In this document: one piece after another, positions 1 through 8,736 of the stretch
Numbering within the stretch: position 1 is the first letter of the stretch
Layout: each line of letters starts with the position of its first letter
Origin: Akkermansiaceae bacterium
GTDB taxonomy: Bacteria; Verrucomicrobiota; Verrucomicrobiia; Verrucomicrobiales; Akkermansiaceae
Assembly (NCBI GenBank): GCA_905182405.1
Contig: CAJJBQ010000002.1
Span: 992,001-1,056,000 of the forward strand
Direction: 5' to 3'
Length of the DNA: 64,000 bases
Program-made: the position numbers and the translations under genes
Notes under the pieces: generated by a model
The model's input: only the letters and a program-made list of their open reading frames with translations
Told to the model about the DNA's origin: nothing
Databases searched by the model: none

Positions 1-1
1 G

Positions 2-637
2 GTCACTGCCGAAAACGACGCCAACTGCATGGCTTATGCCGAGTGGAAACGCGGTTCGGGACGCGGTGTGAAAAACCTTGTTGCCCTGACCCTCGGAACC
101 GGAGTCGGTGGTGGATTCGTGGTAAACGGCCAAATGGTCCGCGGCGCAAAATCACTCGCCGGCGAACTCGGACAAGCTTCAATCGATTACCAAGGCAGAA
201 CCGGAACCTACGGTAACCGAGGCGCCCTTGAGAAATATATCGGAAATGTGCAGATCGCCGAAACTGCTGTAGAGGCCTACGCTGCTGCGGGAGAAACGAA
301 AACTTTGGAGGAATGCTCTCCCGCACATCTTGCCAAGCGCGCAATCCGCCACGACCTCATCGCCCAGCAAGTTTGGAACGGAGTCGCTGAAAAACTCGCC
401 TGTGCCTTGATGAACTGCTGCTGGCTCCTTAATCCTGAGGCCATTATCATCGGCGGCGGCGTCGCACGGGCCGGAACCGTCCTTTTCGTCCCTTTGGAGC
501 AGGCCCTTCAGCGCCAACTCAGTACGCCCTTCAAAGAAAGCCTGCGCATCCTCCCGGCCCGCTTTGGAAATGAAGCGGGCATCATCGGTGCTGCGACCCT
601 CGCTCTCGAAGAAGCAGGATACAACGTCGACGACTAA
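2..637 (+). CDS. ROK family sugar kinase, C-terminal part (5' end outside window)
   Basis: The frame is open from base 2, before the first ATG, so the gene starts upstream of the window. The visible part opens with the ROK/glucokinase NDAN motif (catalytic Asp), followed by a glycine-rich phosphate-binding stretch (TLGTGVGGGFV) and GELG. ROK kinases phosphorylate glucose or related sugars with ATP in the cytoplasm. Odd point: the usual CxCGxxGCxE zinc motif after GELG is degenerate here; G and E are kept (GNRGALEKY) but the cysteines are replaced. Substrate cannot be assigned. Confidence 0.8.
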   Translation, partial: VTAENDANCMAYAEWKRGSGRGVKNLVALTLGTGVGGGFVVNGQMVRGAKSLAGELGQASIDYQGRTGTYGNRGALEKYIGNVQIAETAVEAYAAAGETKTLEECSPAHLAKRAIRHDLIAQQVWNGVAEKLACALMNCCWLLNPEAIIIGGGVARAGTVLFVPLEQALQRQLSTPFKESLRILPARFGNEAGIIGAATLALEEAGYNVDD

Positions 638-643
638 TTCGAC

Positions 644-1114
644 TTAAAGGTCCAACTCGACCCAACTGCGGCAACCGCCGTATTTCTTGGCGTATTTAAA
701 GGTGATTGGCTCCGGAAGCTTCTCCACTTCCACGTAGGCTAGGTGGATACTTCCCGAAGCCATTCCCTTTCCTTCCCAGAAGAAACGATCTCGAATCGTT
801 TGCTCGGTCCAAATGTGCTGATCGCTCAACTTAGCGACTTCCTCCCAATGCGTCAGCGTCACCGCCTTGCTCACCGTTACCTTGGTGGCGATCACAACCT
901 CTTCATCAATCTCCCACTCGGGTTGGGCCACCACGTCAGGCACGGTGACAAAATCTCCCTGAGCATGAAAGCGCGTGGGAAACAGAACGAACTCCTCATG
1001 GGCAAAGGAAAATCCCGCGCGCCCCTCATGAATCCCACCCTTTCTTAGGATGATCTTCTGACGACCAGACTCCAGAACCTTACAGACAACATCCCATTCT
1101 TTGAAAGCAATCAC
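644..1114 (-). CDS. DUF1802 family protein
   Basis: A 156-residue soluble protein without signal peptide. The N-terminal pattern FKEW.VVC..L, then ILRKGGI.EGR and the HEEFVLFPT block, is the typical beginning of DUF1802 proteins. The family has no established function. It ends 6 bp from the end of the ROK gene, so the two are convergent. The assignment is from recalled motif pattern; the length fits. Confidence 0.75.
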   Translation of the reverse strand: MIAFKEWDVVCKVLESGRQKIILRKGGIHEGRAGFSFAHEEFVLFPTRFHAQGDFVTVPDVVAQPEWEIDEEVVIATKVTVSKAVTLTHWEEVAKLSDQHIWTEQTIRDRFFWEGKGMASGSIHLAYVEVEKLPEPITFKYAKKYGGCRSWVELDL

Positions 1115-1141
1115 TTGGCGACCAAATCCTAAATTCTAGAT

Positions 1142-1319
1142 TTTGAAACTCTAAACAAACTTAAATCACTCATCGCAGAGAATGGGTTTCCTAATTTATC
1201 AAAACTCTTCGCCCCAAATCCCCCTTCCCCAGTCGATCCCTCCTAATCCGTATCCATCTGTGGTTAAACCTTCCCCGCATCGCCCCCATTCGCGCTTTGG
1301 ATTTGTTTAGAGTTTCAAA
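1142..1319. repeat. 18-bp inverted repeat bracketing the metX upstream region
   Basis: TTTGAAACTCTAAACAAA at 1142-1159 is matched by its exact reverse complement at 1302-1319, with 142 bp between. A further half-copy (TTTAGAGTTTCA) lies at 1328-1339, just before the metX start. The enclosed DNA shows no convincing gene. It may be the ends of a small non-autonomous element or a regulatory structure; nothing seen decides between them. Confidence 0.5.
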
Positions 1320-1349
1320 TTTTCGGATTTAGAGTTTCACTATCTAACC

Positions 1350-2477
1350 GTGACGACGACTTCCTTCCTACCCCTGGGCGACTTCCCCCTTAAAGCGGGA
1401 AGCTCTCTCCCCGGCGCCCAGCTTGCCTATGCCACCTGGGGCACCCTAAATGAGGAAAAGTCGAACGCCATTCTCCTCTTCCACGCCCTCTCCGGCACTC
1501 ACCATGCCAGCGGCACCCATCCGGTGCCACCCGAGGGCTGCGAACTTTGGACAGATGAACTGCACGGCGGTTGGTGGAACGAAATGGTAGGACCGGGAAA
1601 AGCCGTCGACACCGATCGCTTCTTCGTCATCTGCAGCAATTACCTCGGCGGATGTTATGGCTCGACCGGGCCTGCGTCGATCAATCCGGAAACAGGAAAA
1701 CCCTTCGGCTCCACCTTTCCGCATCTCAATGCTTCGGATCTCGTCGATGCCAACCTCCCGCTTCTCGATCACTTCGGCATTGAAAAACTTCACACCGTGA
1801 TGGGCCCTTCCGTGGGGGGCTTGCTCACCCTCACCTTTGCTACGCGTCATCCCGGGCGCACCAAAAACGTCATCCCCATCGCCTCCGGTTTCAAGACCAC
1901 CGTCCTGAATCGCCTAATCCTTTTCGAGCAGATCCTCGCTATCGAAAACGATCAGTATTTCAATGGCGGCGATTACTACGAAAACGGAAATCCCAGGATC
2001 GGTCTGGCCCTCGCCCGGATGATCTCGCACAAGACTTTTGTTCATCTCGACACCTTCGAGAAGCGCGCGCGCCAAAAGGTGGTGCACGAAGAAGAGATGC
2101 TCTCGTGGTTCCAGGTCCGCGATACCTTTCAAAGCTACATGCTTCATCAGGGCAAAAAGTTCACCGAGCGTTTCGATGCGAACACTTATCTGCGAATCAT
2201 CGACTTGTGGTCTCGCTACAATGCAGTCACCGAAGGTGAGGCCGAATCTCCCCTTGAATTATTCTCTCGCTGCCGGAAAGCCGGACACAAGTTTCTCGTC
2301 TTCTCGATCGATTCCGACTTTTGCTTCTATCCCGAAGAACAGGCAGAAACGGTCACTCATTTAGAAAAAGCCGGAGTCTCGACCATCCACATCACGGTGC
2401 ACTCCGTAAAAGGCCACGACTCTTTTCTGTTAGAACCCGAACTCTACACGCCGCACATTAGAGAAATCCTAGCTTAA
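1350..2477 (+). CDS. metX: Homoserine O-acetyltransferase (MetX family)
   Basis: A 375-residue alpha/beta hydrolase of the MetX family, which transfers an acyl group from acyl-CoA to homoserine in methionine synthesis. Expected features are present: NYLGGCYGSTGP, the nucleophile elbow GPSVGG (Ser154), the acid in SDFCFYPEE (Asp323) and the catalytic His in GHDSF (His356). The start is GTG, chosen because the homology begins at once and no ATG lies nearby. The stop overlaps the stop of the convergent ROK-like gene by 4 bp. Acetyl versus succinyl donor is not decided by the sequence. Confidence 0.9.
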   Translation: MTTTSFLPLGDFPLKAGSSLPGAQLAYATWGTLNEEKSNAILLFHALSGTHHASGTHPVPPEGCELWTDELHGGWWNEMVGPGKAVDTDRFFVICSNYLGGCYGSTGPASINPETGKPFGSTFPHLNASDLVDANLPLLDHFGIEKLHTVMGPSVGGLLTLTFATRHPGRTKNVIPIASGFKTTVLNRLILFEQILAIENDQYFNGGDYYENGNPRIGLALARMISHKTFVHLDTFEKRARQKVVHEEEMLSWFQVRDTFQSYMLHQGKKFTERFDANTYLRIIDLWSRYNAVTEGEAESPLELFSRCRKAGHKFLVFSIDSDFCFYPEEQAETVTHLEKAGVSTIHITVHSVKGHDSFLLEPELYTPHIREILA

Positions 2478-3832
2478 ACCGATCTTGGAAGCGAGGCCGC
2501 TGCGATCGCCTGCCCATGTCGCTTCATCGTCTCATCCGGCGTGACAAAGGTAATTCGCTCGTGCAGCTCAGGATAATGAGACGCCATTGTAGCGGTCGCA
2601 TTGTCCAAAATAACTTGCCCACCTTCACCCGAAGTCACGCGGCCCAGAATGAGCAGATTATCGATCTCGTAAAAGCGCGCGTAATGCTTGATCGCATGCC
2701 CTAGATCGCTGCCAATATCCGAAAATATTTTGGCCCCTTTTGAGTCACCCAGCTTTATCAACTTTTGCACTTCAATCAGTTGCTCCGGAAAAGGCATCGC
2801 TCCATAATCCAGTCCTAGATTCTTGGCATGACGCGCCACCGCTTGCTGGGAAAAATACTGCACTCCACAACCCCGGTGGCCTGACCACTCATCGATCGCG
2901 GCCTCGGGATGATCATCGATCGGCGCAAAGGCCAACTCATTGATCCCCGGAGTTAACTCCCCCTGAGGATCGCAATAACCGACCGCCATCGAAGTCCCCA
3001 TCGCAATACCAAGAACCGAGTGAATATCAAAGTTCATCGCCGCTGCAAGCGCCGTGACATCACCATCATTGATCACATCAAAGGGAACTCCGCCCCATTC
3101 TTCCTTGAGCTTGAGAAACATCGGGCGCACCTCATTCTCATAAATCGCTTCATCGGTCACCCCCCGGAAAAGGGAAGCAACCCGGACCGTATTGTTAAAA
3201 TAGTTTCCCGCTGCCGATCCTCCGATGGCATCCACCCGCGGAAGATGCTCCGCCGCCCGCTTCAACGAATGGCGAATTCCTTCCAAGTGGTAGCTGGGAT
3301 CGGATTGAAAATAAGGATCCCAAGGAACCTCTTCCGAAAAGACCACTTCGCCATCGATCACCGCAGCCGTTTTGCGATCCGACCCCCCTAGATCAAAACC
3401 GATACGGCATCCATCCAAGTGCCTCCCAAGAGGATTCGCTTCCGATTTTGGCTCTGGCAAAGAGTCAGCACTTTCGTGATGAATAAAGCTCAAGGGCTCG
3501 CCACAAAGTTTCAACCCCATGAAGTCAGCATCGAAATTGCGCGCGCCAGTCGACGAGTAAACCGATGACAGATGACTGATCAAATCCACATCCGCATGGA
3601 GATGAACCCGTGATCCTCCCTTTATCCAAAAGAGAGTCTTCAACGTCCGTGAGACATACTTTTCATTCTCAGTCCGCATCGCCCCCTCGTGAGGGAACAG
3701 ATGAAAAAAATAATGAAAGCAAGTACCGTCCTCTCGTGCGAGAGCGATCGTAGCACGCTTGCCATTGGGGTGAGACTTTGCCCGAGTTTCAAATTCGAAA
3801 TCCCAGAGGTGTGCTGCTATCAATTCACTCAT
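2474..3832 (-). CDS. ROK-like (hexokinase-fold) sugar kinase homologue
   Basis: A 452-residue protein. The N-terminal ~135 residues are not recognised. From about residue 145 it has a phosphate-1-like motif (GFDLGGSDRKTAAV), a second GGSAAGN block, NDGDVTAL (candidate catalytic Asp) and GIAMGTSMAVG, consistent with an actin/hexokinase ATPase fold of ROK type. No signal peptide. The role is probably carbohydrate phosphorylation. It is a second, divergent ROK-like gene near the one at the window start; substrate unknown. Confidence 0.6.
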   Translation of the reverse strand: MSELIAAHLWDFEFETRAKSHPNGKRATIALAREDGTCFHYFFHLFPHEGAMRTENEKYVSRTLKTLFWIKGGSRVHLHADVDLISHLSSVYSSTGARNFDADFMGLKLCGEPLSFIHHESADSLPEPKSEANPLGRHLDGCRIGFDLGGSDRKTAAVIDGEVVFSEEVPWDPYFQSDPSYHLEGIRHSLKRAAEHLPRVDAIGGSAAGNYFNNTVRVASLFRGVTDEAIYENEVRPMFLKLKEEWGGVPFDVINDGDVTALAAAMNFDIHSVLGIAMGTSMAVGYCDPQGELTPGINELAFAPIDDHPEAAIDEWSGHRGCGVQYFSQQAVARHAKNLGLDYGAMPFPEQLIEVQKLIKLGDSKGAKIFSDIGSDLGHAIKHYARFYEIDNLLILGRVTSGEGGQVILDNATATMASHYPELHERITFVTPDETMKRHGQAIAAASLPRSV

Positions 3833-3924
3833 TTTTCATTGGAGGAACCCAGTATTTCCTGTGGCAGTTTCTACGTCAGTCTAACAAATCGCAAAAGAGT
3901 TATTTGGGGGAATTTTTGCATTTT

Positions 3925-4218
3925 TTAATTTAAGGACGCCTCCGAAAACTTTGTTTTTGAGCGGGGAGCTGAATGTCGAAATTTTTGGAAGACGAGGACC
4001 TTAAACATGAAGATGGGATCGAATGGCGGGTGCCAATCCTTGGTGGCGTATCCGGCGACTTCTTCGAGCACGGGCCGGAAGCGCTCCCAGTCAATGAGAT
4101 CGCGCAACTTCAGGATGCCGACTTCTCGCTGAGAGACCTTCTTCTGATGAGCGAGGCCCGCAAAGAGATTCCCACCGCCATCGAGCTTGCGATACTTCTT
4201 CACGCAAAAGACTCGCAA
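3925..4218 (-). pseudogene. IS5-type transposase, N-terminal remnant
   Basis: The reading frame contains the N-terminal (DUF772-like) pattern of IS5-group transposases: RDLIDWERFRPVLEE, then PPFDPIFMFKVLVFQKF. Homology stops abruptly after KVLVFQKF, where an intact enzyme continues for about 250 residues including the DDE catalytic core. No transposase sequence is seen on either side, nor were terminal inverted repeats identified. It is therefore an insertion-sequence relic between the ROK-like gene and lipA. Confidence 0.65.
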
Positions 4219-4270
4219 GCCTGAAACGATCAGGGAATCTTAAATGATGCTGAGGTTACTGGAGGTGCCC

Positions 4271-5191
4271 TCAAGCCATTGACGCTAAATCTTCCTCGAT
4301 CGCCTCAAGGACATCTTCCTCCGGCTTGAAATCCGCTGCGTGGTATGAACTCCTCACCAAGGGACCACTCGCCACGTGGCGAAATCCCTTCGCCAAGGCG
4401 ATCTCTTTCCATTCCGCAAACTTCTCCGGCGTGACATATTCCACCACCGGAAGGTGGGCCACCGTAGGACGAAGATATTGACCAAGGGTCAAAACGGTCA
4501 CATCCGAGGCACGGAGATCGTCCATTGCCTTTTCAATCTCCTCTGGCCGTTCTCCAAGCCCCAGCATGATACCAGATTTCGTGGCCACTTTTCCTCTAGC
4601 CAATTCCTTGGCCTTCTTAAGAACCGAAAGCGAACGATCGTATTTCGCCCGGCTTCTCACAAGTGGAGTCAGCCGCTCGACCGTCTCCAAGTTGTGATTA
4701 AAAATGTGGGGACGAGCCTGCATCACCAAACCAAGAGCCCAATCCTTATCATTAAAGTCAGGCACGAGAACTTCGATAATAATTCCGGGGTTCGTTTCCC
4801 GGACCGCCTTGATCGTCTCCTGAAAGTGCTCCGCGCCTCCATCATCGAGGTCATCACGCGCCACCGCTGTGATCACAACATGCTTGAGACTCATCCGCTT
4901 CGTCGCTTCAGCGACGCGTTGCGGTTCATCGGCTTCGAGAGCATCAGGCTTCGCAGTCTTCACGGCACAAAAACCACAAGCGCGGGTGCACTTTTCGCCA
5001 GCAATCATAAAGGTCGCCGTCCCCTGTCCCCAGCATTCCCAACGGTTAGGGCATTGAGCCTCTTCGCAAACCGTCACCAGGCTAAGATCTTGGATCATCG
5101 ATTTCGTATCCCAGAATACCGGATTGTTCGGCAGACGTACCTTAATCCAATCGGGTTTCTTATCGAGATGAAGGGACGCATCCATTTTCAT
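4271..5191 (-). CDS. lipA: Lipoyl synthase (radical SAM)
   Basis: Inserts two sulfurs into octanoylated carrier domains, including the glycine-cleavage H protein encoded at 41566-41940. Both iron-sulfur signatures are visible: the auxiliary-cluster motif CEEAQCPNRWECW and the radical-SAM motif CTRACGFC. The C-terminal RSSYHA carries the serine that ligates the auxiliary cluster. The start is set at an ATG giving 306 residues; a GTG 14 codons upstream (5233) would add an atypical extension. No lipB is seen next to it. Confidence 0.95.
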   Translation of the reverse strand: MKMDASLHLDKKPDWIKVRLPNNPVFWDTKSMIQDLSLVTVCEEAQCPNRWECWGQGTATFMIAGEKCTRACGFCAVKTAKPDALEADEPQRVAEATKRMSLKHVVITAVARDDLDDGGAEHFQETIKAVRETNPGIIIEVLVPDFNDKDWALGLVMQARPHIFNHNLETVERLTPLVRSRAKYDRSLSVLKKAKELARGKVATKSGIMLGLGERPEEIEKAMDDLRASDVTVLTLGQYLRPTVAHLPVVEYVTPEKFAEWKEIALAKGFRHVASGPLVRSSYHAADFKPEEDVLEAIEEDLASMA

Positions 5192-5433
5192 CCGAGGCCC
5201 AAAATTTCTTCCAGAAGATCCGCATCCACTCACAGCGGCAACCTAGCGTCGGAATCCAAAGAGGCAATCTCTGAGTGAAGATCCTGTCATACTGTGTCGC
5301 GGTAGGCAGTCAGTTTACAAGCACCTCATTTTCCTAGAGTTGGAAAAAATTCTTTCCACTTTTGAAGGAGGCCTACGATCATCCCACCTCCGAAAAAAAA
5401 GCCCAGAGGAAAGGCCAAAAAACCATCGAGAGC

Positions 5434-5823
5434 CTAAATAATCATCGCTCCCCAAAAAACAGCCTTCCTGCGCTCCCCTTCCCGAAAAAAGACATAACAG
5501 AGCTTCACGTAGCCGAAGAGCCCCAGAATTCCCAGAATTGCAAAAGCATATCCCACGATCGTAATCCTTTCGTAGTATGCTGATGAGTGCATTTCCAATT
5601 CTCCATTATCAAGCCCTGGGTTCCTAGCAATCGCCATTGCCGCCCAAATCTCAATCTTACGTCGATAGACTTCCTTCCCCACTCGCCTCCGCAGGACAGC
5701 GGTTGGTCCTGAGAAAAGAAGATGAAAAAGCTCATCCTCTGACTGGAGCGCTTGATGAACCCCTTCGCGTGTGAGTTGATTCTCGGTTGCTTCGCCCTTT
5801 TCAATAAGATCCAAAGCGAGCAC
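5434..5823 (-). CDS. Hypothetical protein with one C-terminal membrane segment
   Basis: Not recognised. The frame is open for ~155 codons back to a TAA near base 5909; the only start is an internal GTG giving 129 residues, so the N-terminus is uncertain and the gene may be a 3' fragment. The N-terminal half is charged and helical; a hydrophobic segment (ITIVGYAFAILGILGLFGYV) sits near residue 95, followed by a basic tail. An overlapping frame on the same strand is equally open but less protein-like. Confidence 0.35.
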   Translation of the reverse strand: MLALDLIEKGEATENQLTREGVHQALQSEDELFHLLFSGPTAVLRRRVGKEVYRRKIEIWAAMAIARNPGLDNGELEMHSSAYYERITIVGYAFAILGILGLFGYVKLCYVFFREGERRKAVFWGAMII

Positions 5824-5837
5824 CTCGCGAGCGGCAA

Positions 5838-6555
5838 CCTCTTCCTGTATCGCTAAAACCTTACCTAGGCCCTCGACGAACCAATCAGTAGCTTTTTTCC
5901 CTAAAAATTACACCATCTGAGAATTAGGTAGGAGCTTCACGGGTTTCGAACTTATCTTCAGAGCTTCGGAAAAAGAAACCCGGTTGGCAAAGCGGTGCTT
6001 CATCGCATTTGCGAAAACCGCCTGATCGGTCCGCAGCTCCCAGTCTCCAATTTTTTTGCCGGGAGGCTGCCATGCGCACTATGATCCTAGGTTGATTTCC
6101 ATTTAAAAATGGGCGCTTGGGCTGCTGCAAAGTCTCCCGTAAACGAGAGCAAGTCCGAAAAACCTTCCAATGCTTTGATGGCTGAAGAGATGCGCGCAGC
6201 GTCTTTATGCCGGGCTAGATCCGCAAATTTGAGGCGAAGCAACCTTTCGACCGTCTTACCAACTTCGATAAAGCTCCATGCAATACCCCTCGGGAAGAAA
6301 GGCTCACGAGCAACCGGAGACATCGAATATCATTCTATGATATTACTGAGCTGTTTCGCTCTTTCCGCATAATGTTCACCTTCGCCCTATTACTGGCTGT
6401 TCTTGCCTAAGTGGGACGCCCTAGAACTCGAGATTTCTCTCGACCGATTAGCTCACGAAAAACAAGAGCACCTTAAACTATTTAAAGAAATCGTTTTACC
6501 AGCCCACTTTTCTGCTGGCGAAAAAGTGTAACCTTTTTTAAGTTTTTACTTCCAT
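5838..6555. other. Non-coding or decayed stretch before the toxin-antitoxin pair
   Basis: No full gene can be supported. Short minus-strand frames occur around 5924-6323 in two phases and could be a frameshifted relic, but none shows a known motif. On the plus strand, 6373-6531 is open for 52 codons with a coding-like composition (LPKWDALELEISLDRLAHEK) and no start codon, resembling the 3' end of a lost gene. With the transposase remnant nearby, this suggests a rearranged region. Confidence 0.4.
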
Positions 6556-6583
6556 AATAAGATCAGACTAGTCTAGTCTTATT
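6556..6583. promoter_or_regulatory. Palindromic operator candidate of the toxin-antitoxin operon
   Basis: Two 13-bp arms, AATAAGATCAGAC and GTCTAGTCTTATT, are inverted around a TA centre with 11 of 13 positions matching. The core contains the perfect palindrome AGACTAGTCT. It ends 2 bp before the antitoxin ATG. Phd/YefM antitoxins commonly repress their own operon by binding such sites; the link here is inference. Confidence 0.6.
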
Positions 6584-6585
6584 TT

Positions 6586-6858
6586 ATGAAGCAAGTCGGA
6601 CTCTACGAAGCCAAATCAAAGCTCTCTGCCCTCGTCTCTGTCCTGATCGAATCAGGTGATCCAGTTTCACTCACAAAGCACGGCCGGGTCGTCGCCGAAA
6701 TCCGACTCCCCTCGGTGGGCTCTCCTTCCCGCGGCGGCCTTAGCGCCGAAAACTTCTTCATCTCTCCTGAGTTCGATCACCCCACTAAGAAACCCCTTTC
6801 CCCACCCAGTCCTCCTCGAGTCAACCCACCCGAGGCTCCTGAACCTCCCCGTAAATGA
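6586..6858 (+). CDS. Phd/YefM-type antitoxin
   Basis: A 90-residue protein whose first ~45 residues follow the Phd/YefM pattern (K..GLYEAKSKLSALV, DPVSLTKHGRVVAEI), a DNA-binding fold that also anchors the toxin-neutralising tail. The C-terminal half is proline-rich (PPSPPRVNPPEAPEPPRK) and likely disordered, as expected for the toxin-binding tail. The stop overlaps the toxin start (ATGA), so the genes are translationally coupled. Confidence 0.85.
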   Translation: MKQVGLYEAKSKLSALVSVLIESGDPVSLTKHGRVVAEIRLPSVGSPSRGGLSAENFFISPEFDHPTKKPLSPPSPPRVNPPEAPEPPRK

Positions 6859-7247
6859 TCGAACAGCTCCTAGACACCCGGGTGCTTCTTCTTTTCCTCC
6901 AAAATGATCCAGCCCTTCCCGATCCGCTTGCCAAGCGGATCGAGTCGCCTCAAAACCGCTCGCTAGTTTCCCTCGCCAGCCTTTGGGAACTCACGCAAAA
7001 ACAGGCCTCGGGACTACTTAAATTCGAAGCCGCCCAACGACCCGATTTCCCGGACCTTCTCATCGAAGAAGGTTTCGAGATGCTCCCCATCGAGTGGCGC
7101 ACGATGCGCCGCGCCGCCGGACTACCGAGTCATCACAGCGATCCAACCGACCGCATTCTCGTCGCCGAAGCGATCACCCGAAATATCCCCATCCTCTCTC
7201 TCGACGAAACATTTGATCTCTACAAGATCCCAAGAATCAGCGGTTAA
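6855..7247 (+). CDS. PIN-domain toxin (VapC-like ribonuclease)
   Basis: A 130-residue PIN domain. Acidic residues expected for the metal site are visible: Asp in LLDTRVLL near the N-terminus, Glu in LWELTQK, Asp in DPTDRILVAEA and Asp in LSLDETF. VapC-type toxins cleave tRNA or rRNA and are neutralised by the antitoxin encoded just upstream. The product matches the PIN subgroup paired with Phd/YefM antitoxins and appears intact. Confidence 0.85.
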   Translation: MIEQLLDTRVLLLFLQNDPALPDPLAKRIESPQNRSLVSLASLWELTQKQASGLLKFEAAQRPDFPDLLIEEGFEMLPIEWRTMRRAAGLPSHHSDPTDRILVAEAITRNIPILSLDETFDLYKIPRISG

Positions 7248-7295
7248 CTCGCCAAACAGAAGCATCTTGGATAAAAGACCCAATCTCTGACCACC

Positions 7296-7323
7296 AAAAA
7301 AGCGACCTCGTTTCCAAGATCGC
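7296..7323 (-). terminator. Intrinsic terminator of rpmB
   Basis: Read on the minus strand, GCGATCT pairs with AGGTCGC around a 9-nt loop (one G-T wobble) and is followed by six T. It lies about 25 bp after the rpmB stop. Confidence 0.75.
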
Positions 7324-7348
7324 CTTTAATAATTGATTTGAAGGAAAC

Positions 7349-7612
7349 TTAAATGAGGCCCGCTTTTTTAAGAGTCGCGTAAGCACCATTCTTATTGATG
7401 GTCTTAATCCCCTTCGCTGACACCTTAATCTTTACAAACTTACTGAGTTCAGGAACCCAGACGCGCTTACTTTGAAGATTCGGAGAAACTTTACGCTTCA
7501 CCGTCTTAGTGACGTGACGGCCAATGCCGCCTTTTTTCTTGGCCAAACCAGAACGGTGGATTTTACGACCAACACGAACCTTTGAACCTCTAATACTACA
7601 AACTCTAGCCAT
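7349..7612 (-). CDS. rpmB: 50S ribosomal protein bL28
   Basis: An 87-residue basic protein beginning MARVCSI and containing GRKIHRSG and KVSPNLQSKRVWVPEL, as in bL28. The start is the ATG directly before ARVC; the frame is open upstream but the extra residues do not match the family. bL28 is part of the large ribosomal subunit. It is a single-gene unit with its own terminator. Confidence 0.93.
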   Translation of the reverse strand: MARVCSIRGSKVRVGRKIHRSGLAKKKGGIGRHVTKTVKRKVSPNLQSKRVWVPELSKFVKIKVSAKGIKTINKNGAYATLKKAGLI

Positions 7613-7733
7613 AAAACAAAATTGTTGTGGGCCGGGAGAAATAGGGAAATCGGCCTTCGGGTCAAGCCGTTTCTTATGTTTTATCAAGAGTTTCTCCTAT
7701 TTCTCACTCAACACTGGCAGGAATCATCTCCGT

Positions 7734-8606
7734 ATGATGAGCTTCGACATGGCTCAACCATCCGTCATCGATTACCTCAAGCAACTCCAACAACAAGGCG
7801 TCAGCCATGTGGAGATCGATGATGAGGCACGTGAAATCCTCAGAGAATTCTATCGTCGCGGCGCCGCCAGCCCCAAGGCAAGAAAGAGCACACCTTCCTC
7901 AGCACCCGCTCCCTCAGCACCCGCTCCCTCAGCATCCGTAACTCCCCCTACGGAAACCAAGATCAGCATCAACGGACACTCAGCAGCTGAAAAAATCGAT
8001 TCCCTTAAAGAACAGTGCCTCACTTGGGTCCCCACCAAAGCCCTTGGAACACTACGAGACAAAATGGTCTTCTCCACCGGTAATCCGGAGGCCGATCTCA
8101 TGCTCATTGGAGAAGCTCCTGGTTACCACGAGGAAAAAAAACAAGAGCCCTTCGTGGGACCAGCCGGCGAAAAGCTCAACCAAATCGTCAAGGCCATGGG
8201 CCTTTCACGAGATGAAATCTACATTTCCAACGTCTGCAAATTTCGACCAGCCACCAAAAATCAAACAATGGGAAGCCGTAAGCCCTCCCCTGATGAAATG
8301 GCAGCGAATCTCCCTTTCCTGCGGGCGGAAATCGACGTGGTGAAGCCGAAGGTCATCATCGCCCTCGGAGGAACAGCTATCGAAGGTCTTTTGGAGGAAT
8401 CCAAACCAGTCAGCCAGCTCCGCAACGCCTGGCATCAGTTCCAGGGCATCCCACTGCGCGTAACCTACCACCCCTCCTATCTTCTCCGCCAATCCGAAGG
8501 CACCAGTGAGAAACGCATGGTCTGGGAAGACATGCTCGCCGCCATGGAAAAATTGGGACTCCCCGTTAGCGAAAAACAACGCAGATATTTCCTTCCGAAA
8601 GAATAG
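7734..8606 (+). CDS. Uracil-DNA glycosylase, family-4-like, lacking most Fe-S cysteines
   Basis: 290 residues from the first ATG after a non-coding leader; other ATGs lie 1 and 5 codons in. The catalytic domain has motif A (GEAPGYHEEKKQEPFVGPAG, about 126-145) and motif B HPSYLLR, typical of the family that removes uracil from DNA. Family-4 enzymes bind a 4Fe-4S cluster with four Cys; only two cysteines (95 and 168) exist in this protein. The second of the first pair is Trp98, and the position usually holding the last Cys is Asn192. An Ala/Pro/Ser-rich linker (about 53-72) with a short tandem DNA repeat precedes the domain. Probably a cluster-free variant. Confidence 0.8.
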   Translation: MMSFDMAQPSVIDYLKQLQQQGVSHVEIDDEAREILREFYRRGAASPKARKSTPSSAPAPSAPAPSASVTPPTETKISINGHSAAEKIDSLKEQCLTWVPTKALGTLRDKMVFSTGNPEADLMLIGEAPGYHEEKKQEPFVGPAGEKLNQIVKAMGLSRDEIYISNVCKFRPATKNQTMGSRKPSPDEMAANLPFLRAEIDVVKPKVIIALGGTAIEGLLEESKPVSQLRNAWHQFQGIPLRVTYHPSYLLRQSEGTSEKRMVWEDMLAAMEKLGLPVSEKQRRYFLPKE

Positions 8607-8736
8607 CGTCACCTCAAGCTGACTCGCGCGAATTCTTCAGCAAGCTTATCGGCGGCCGGCTCCACTTTAACCGACGCCATTAATTTTATTCGATTAATTC
8701 GGTGCATTCGACCAAAACGGTGTTTCCATATCGCCC

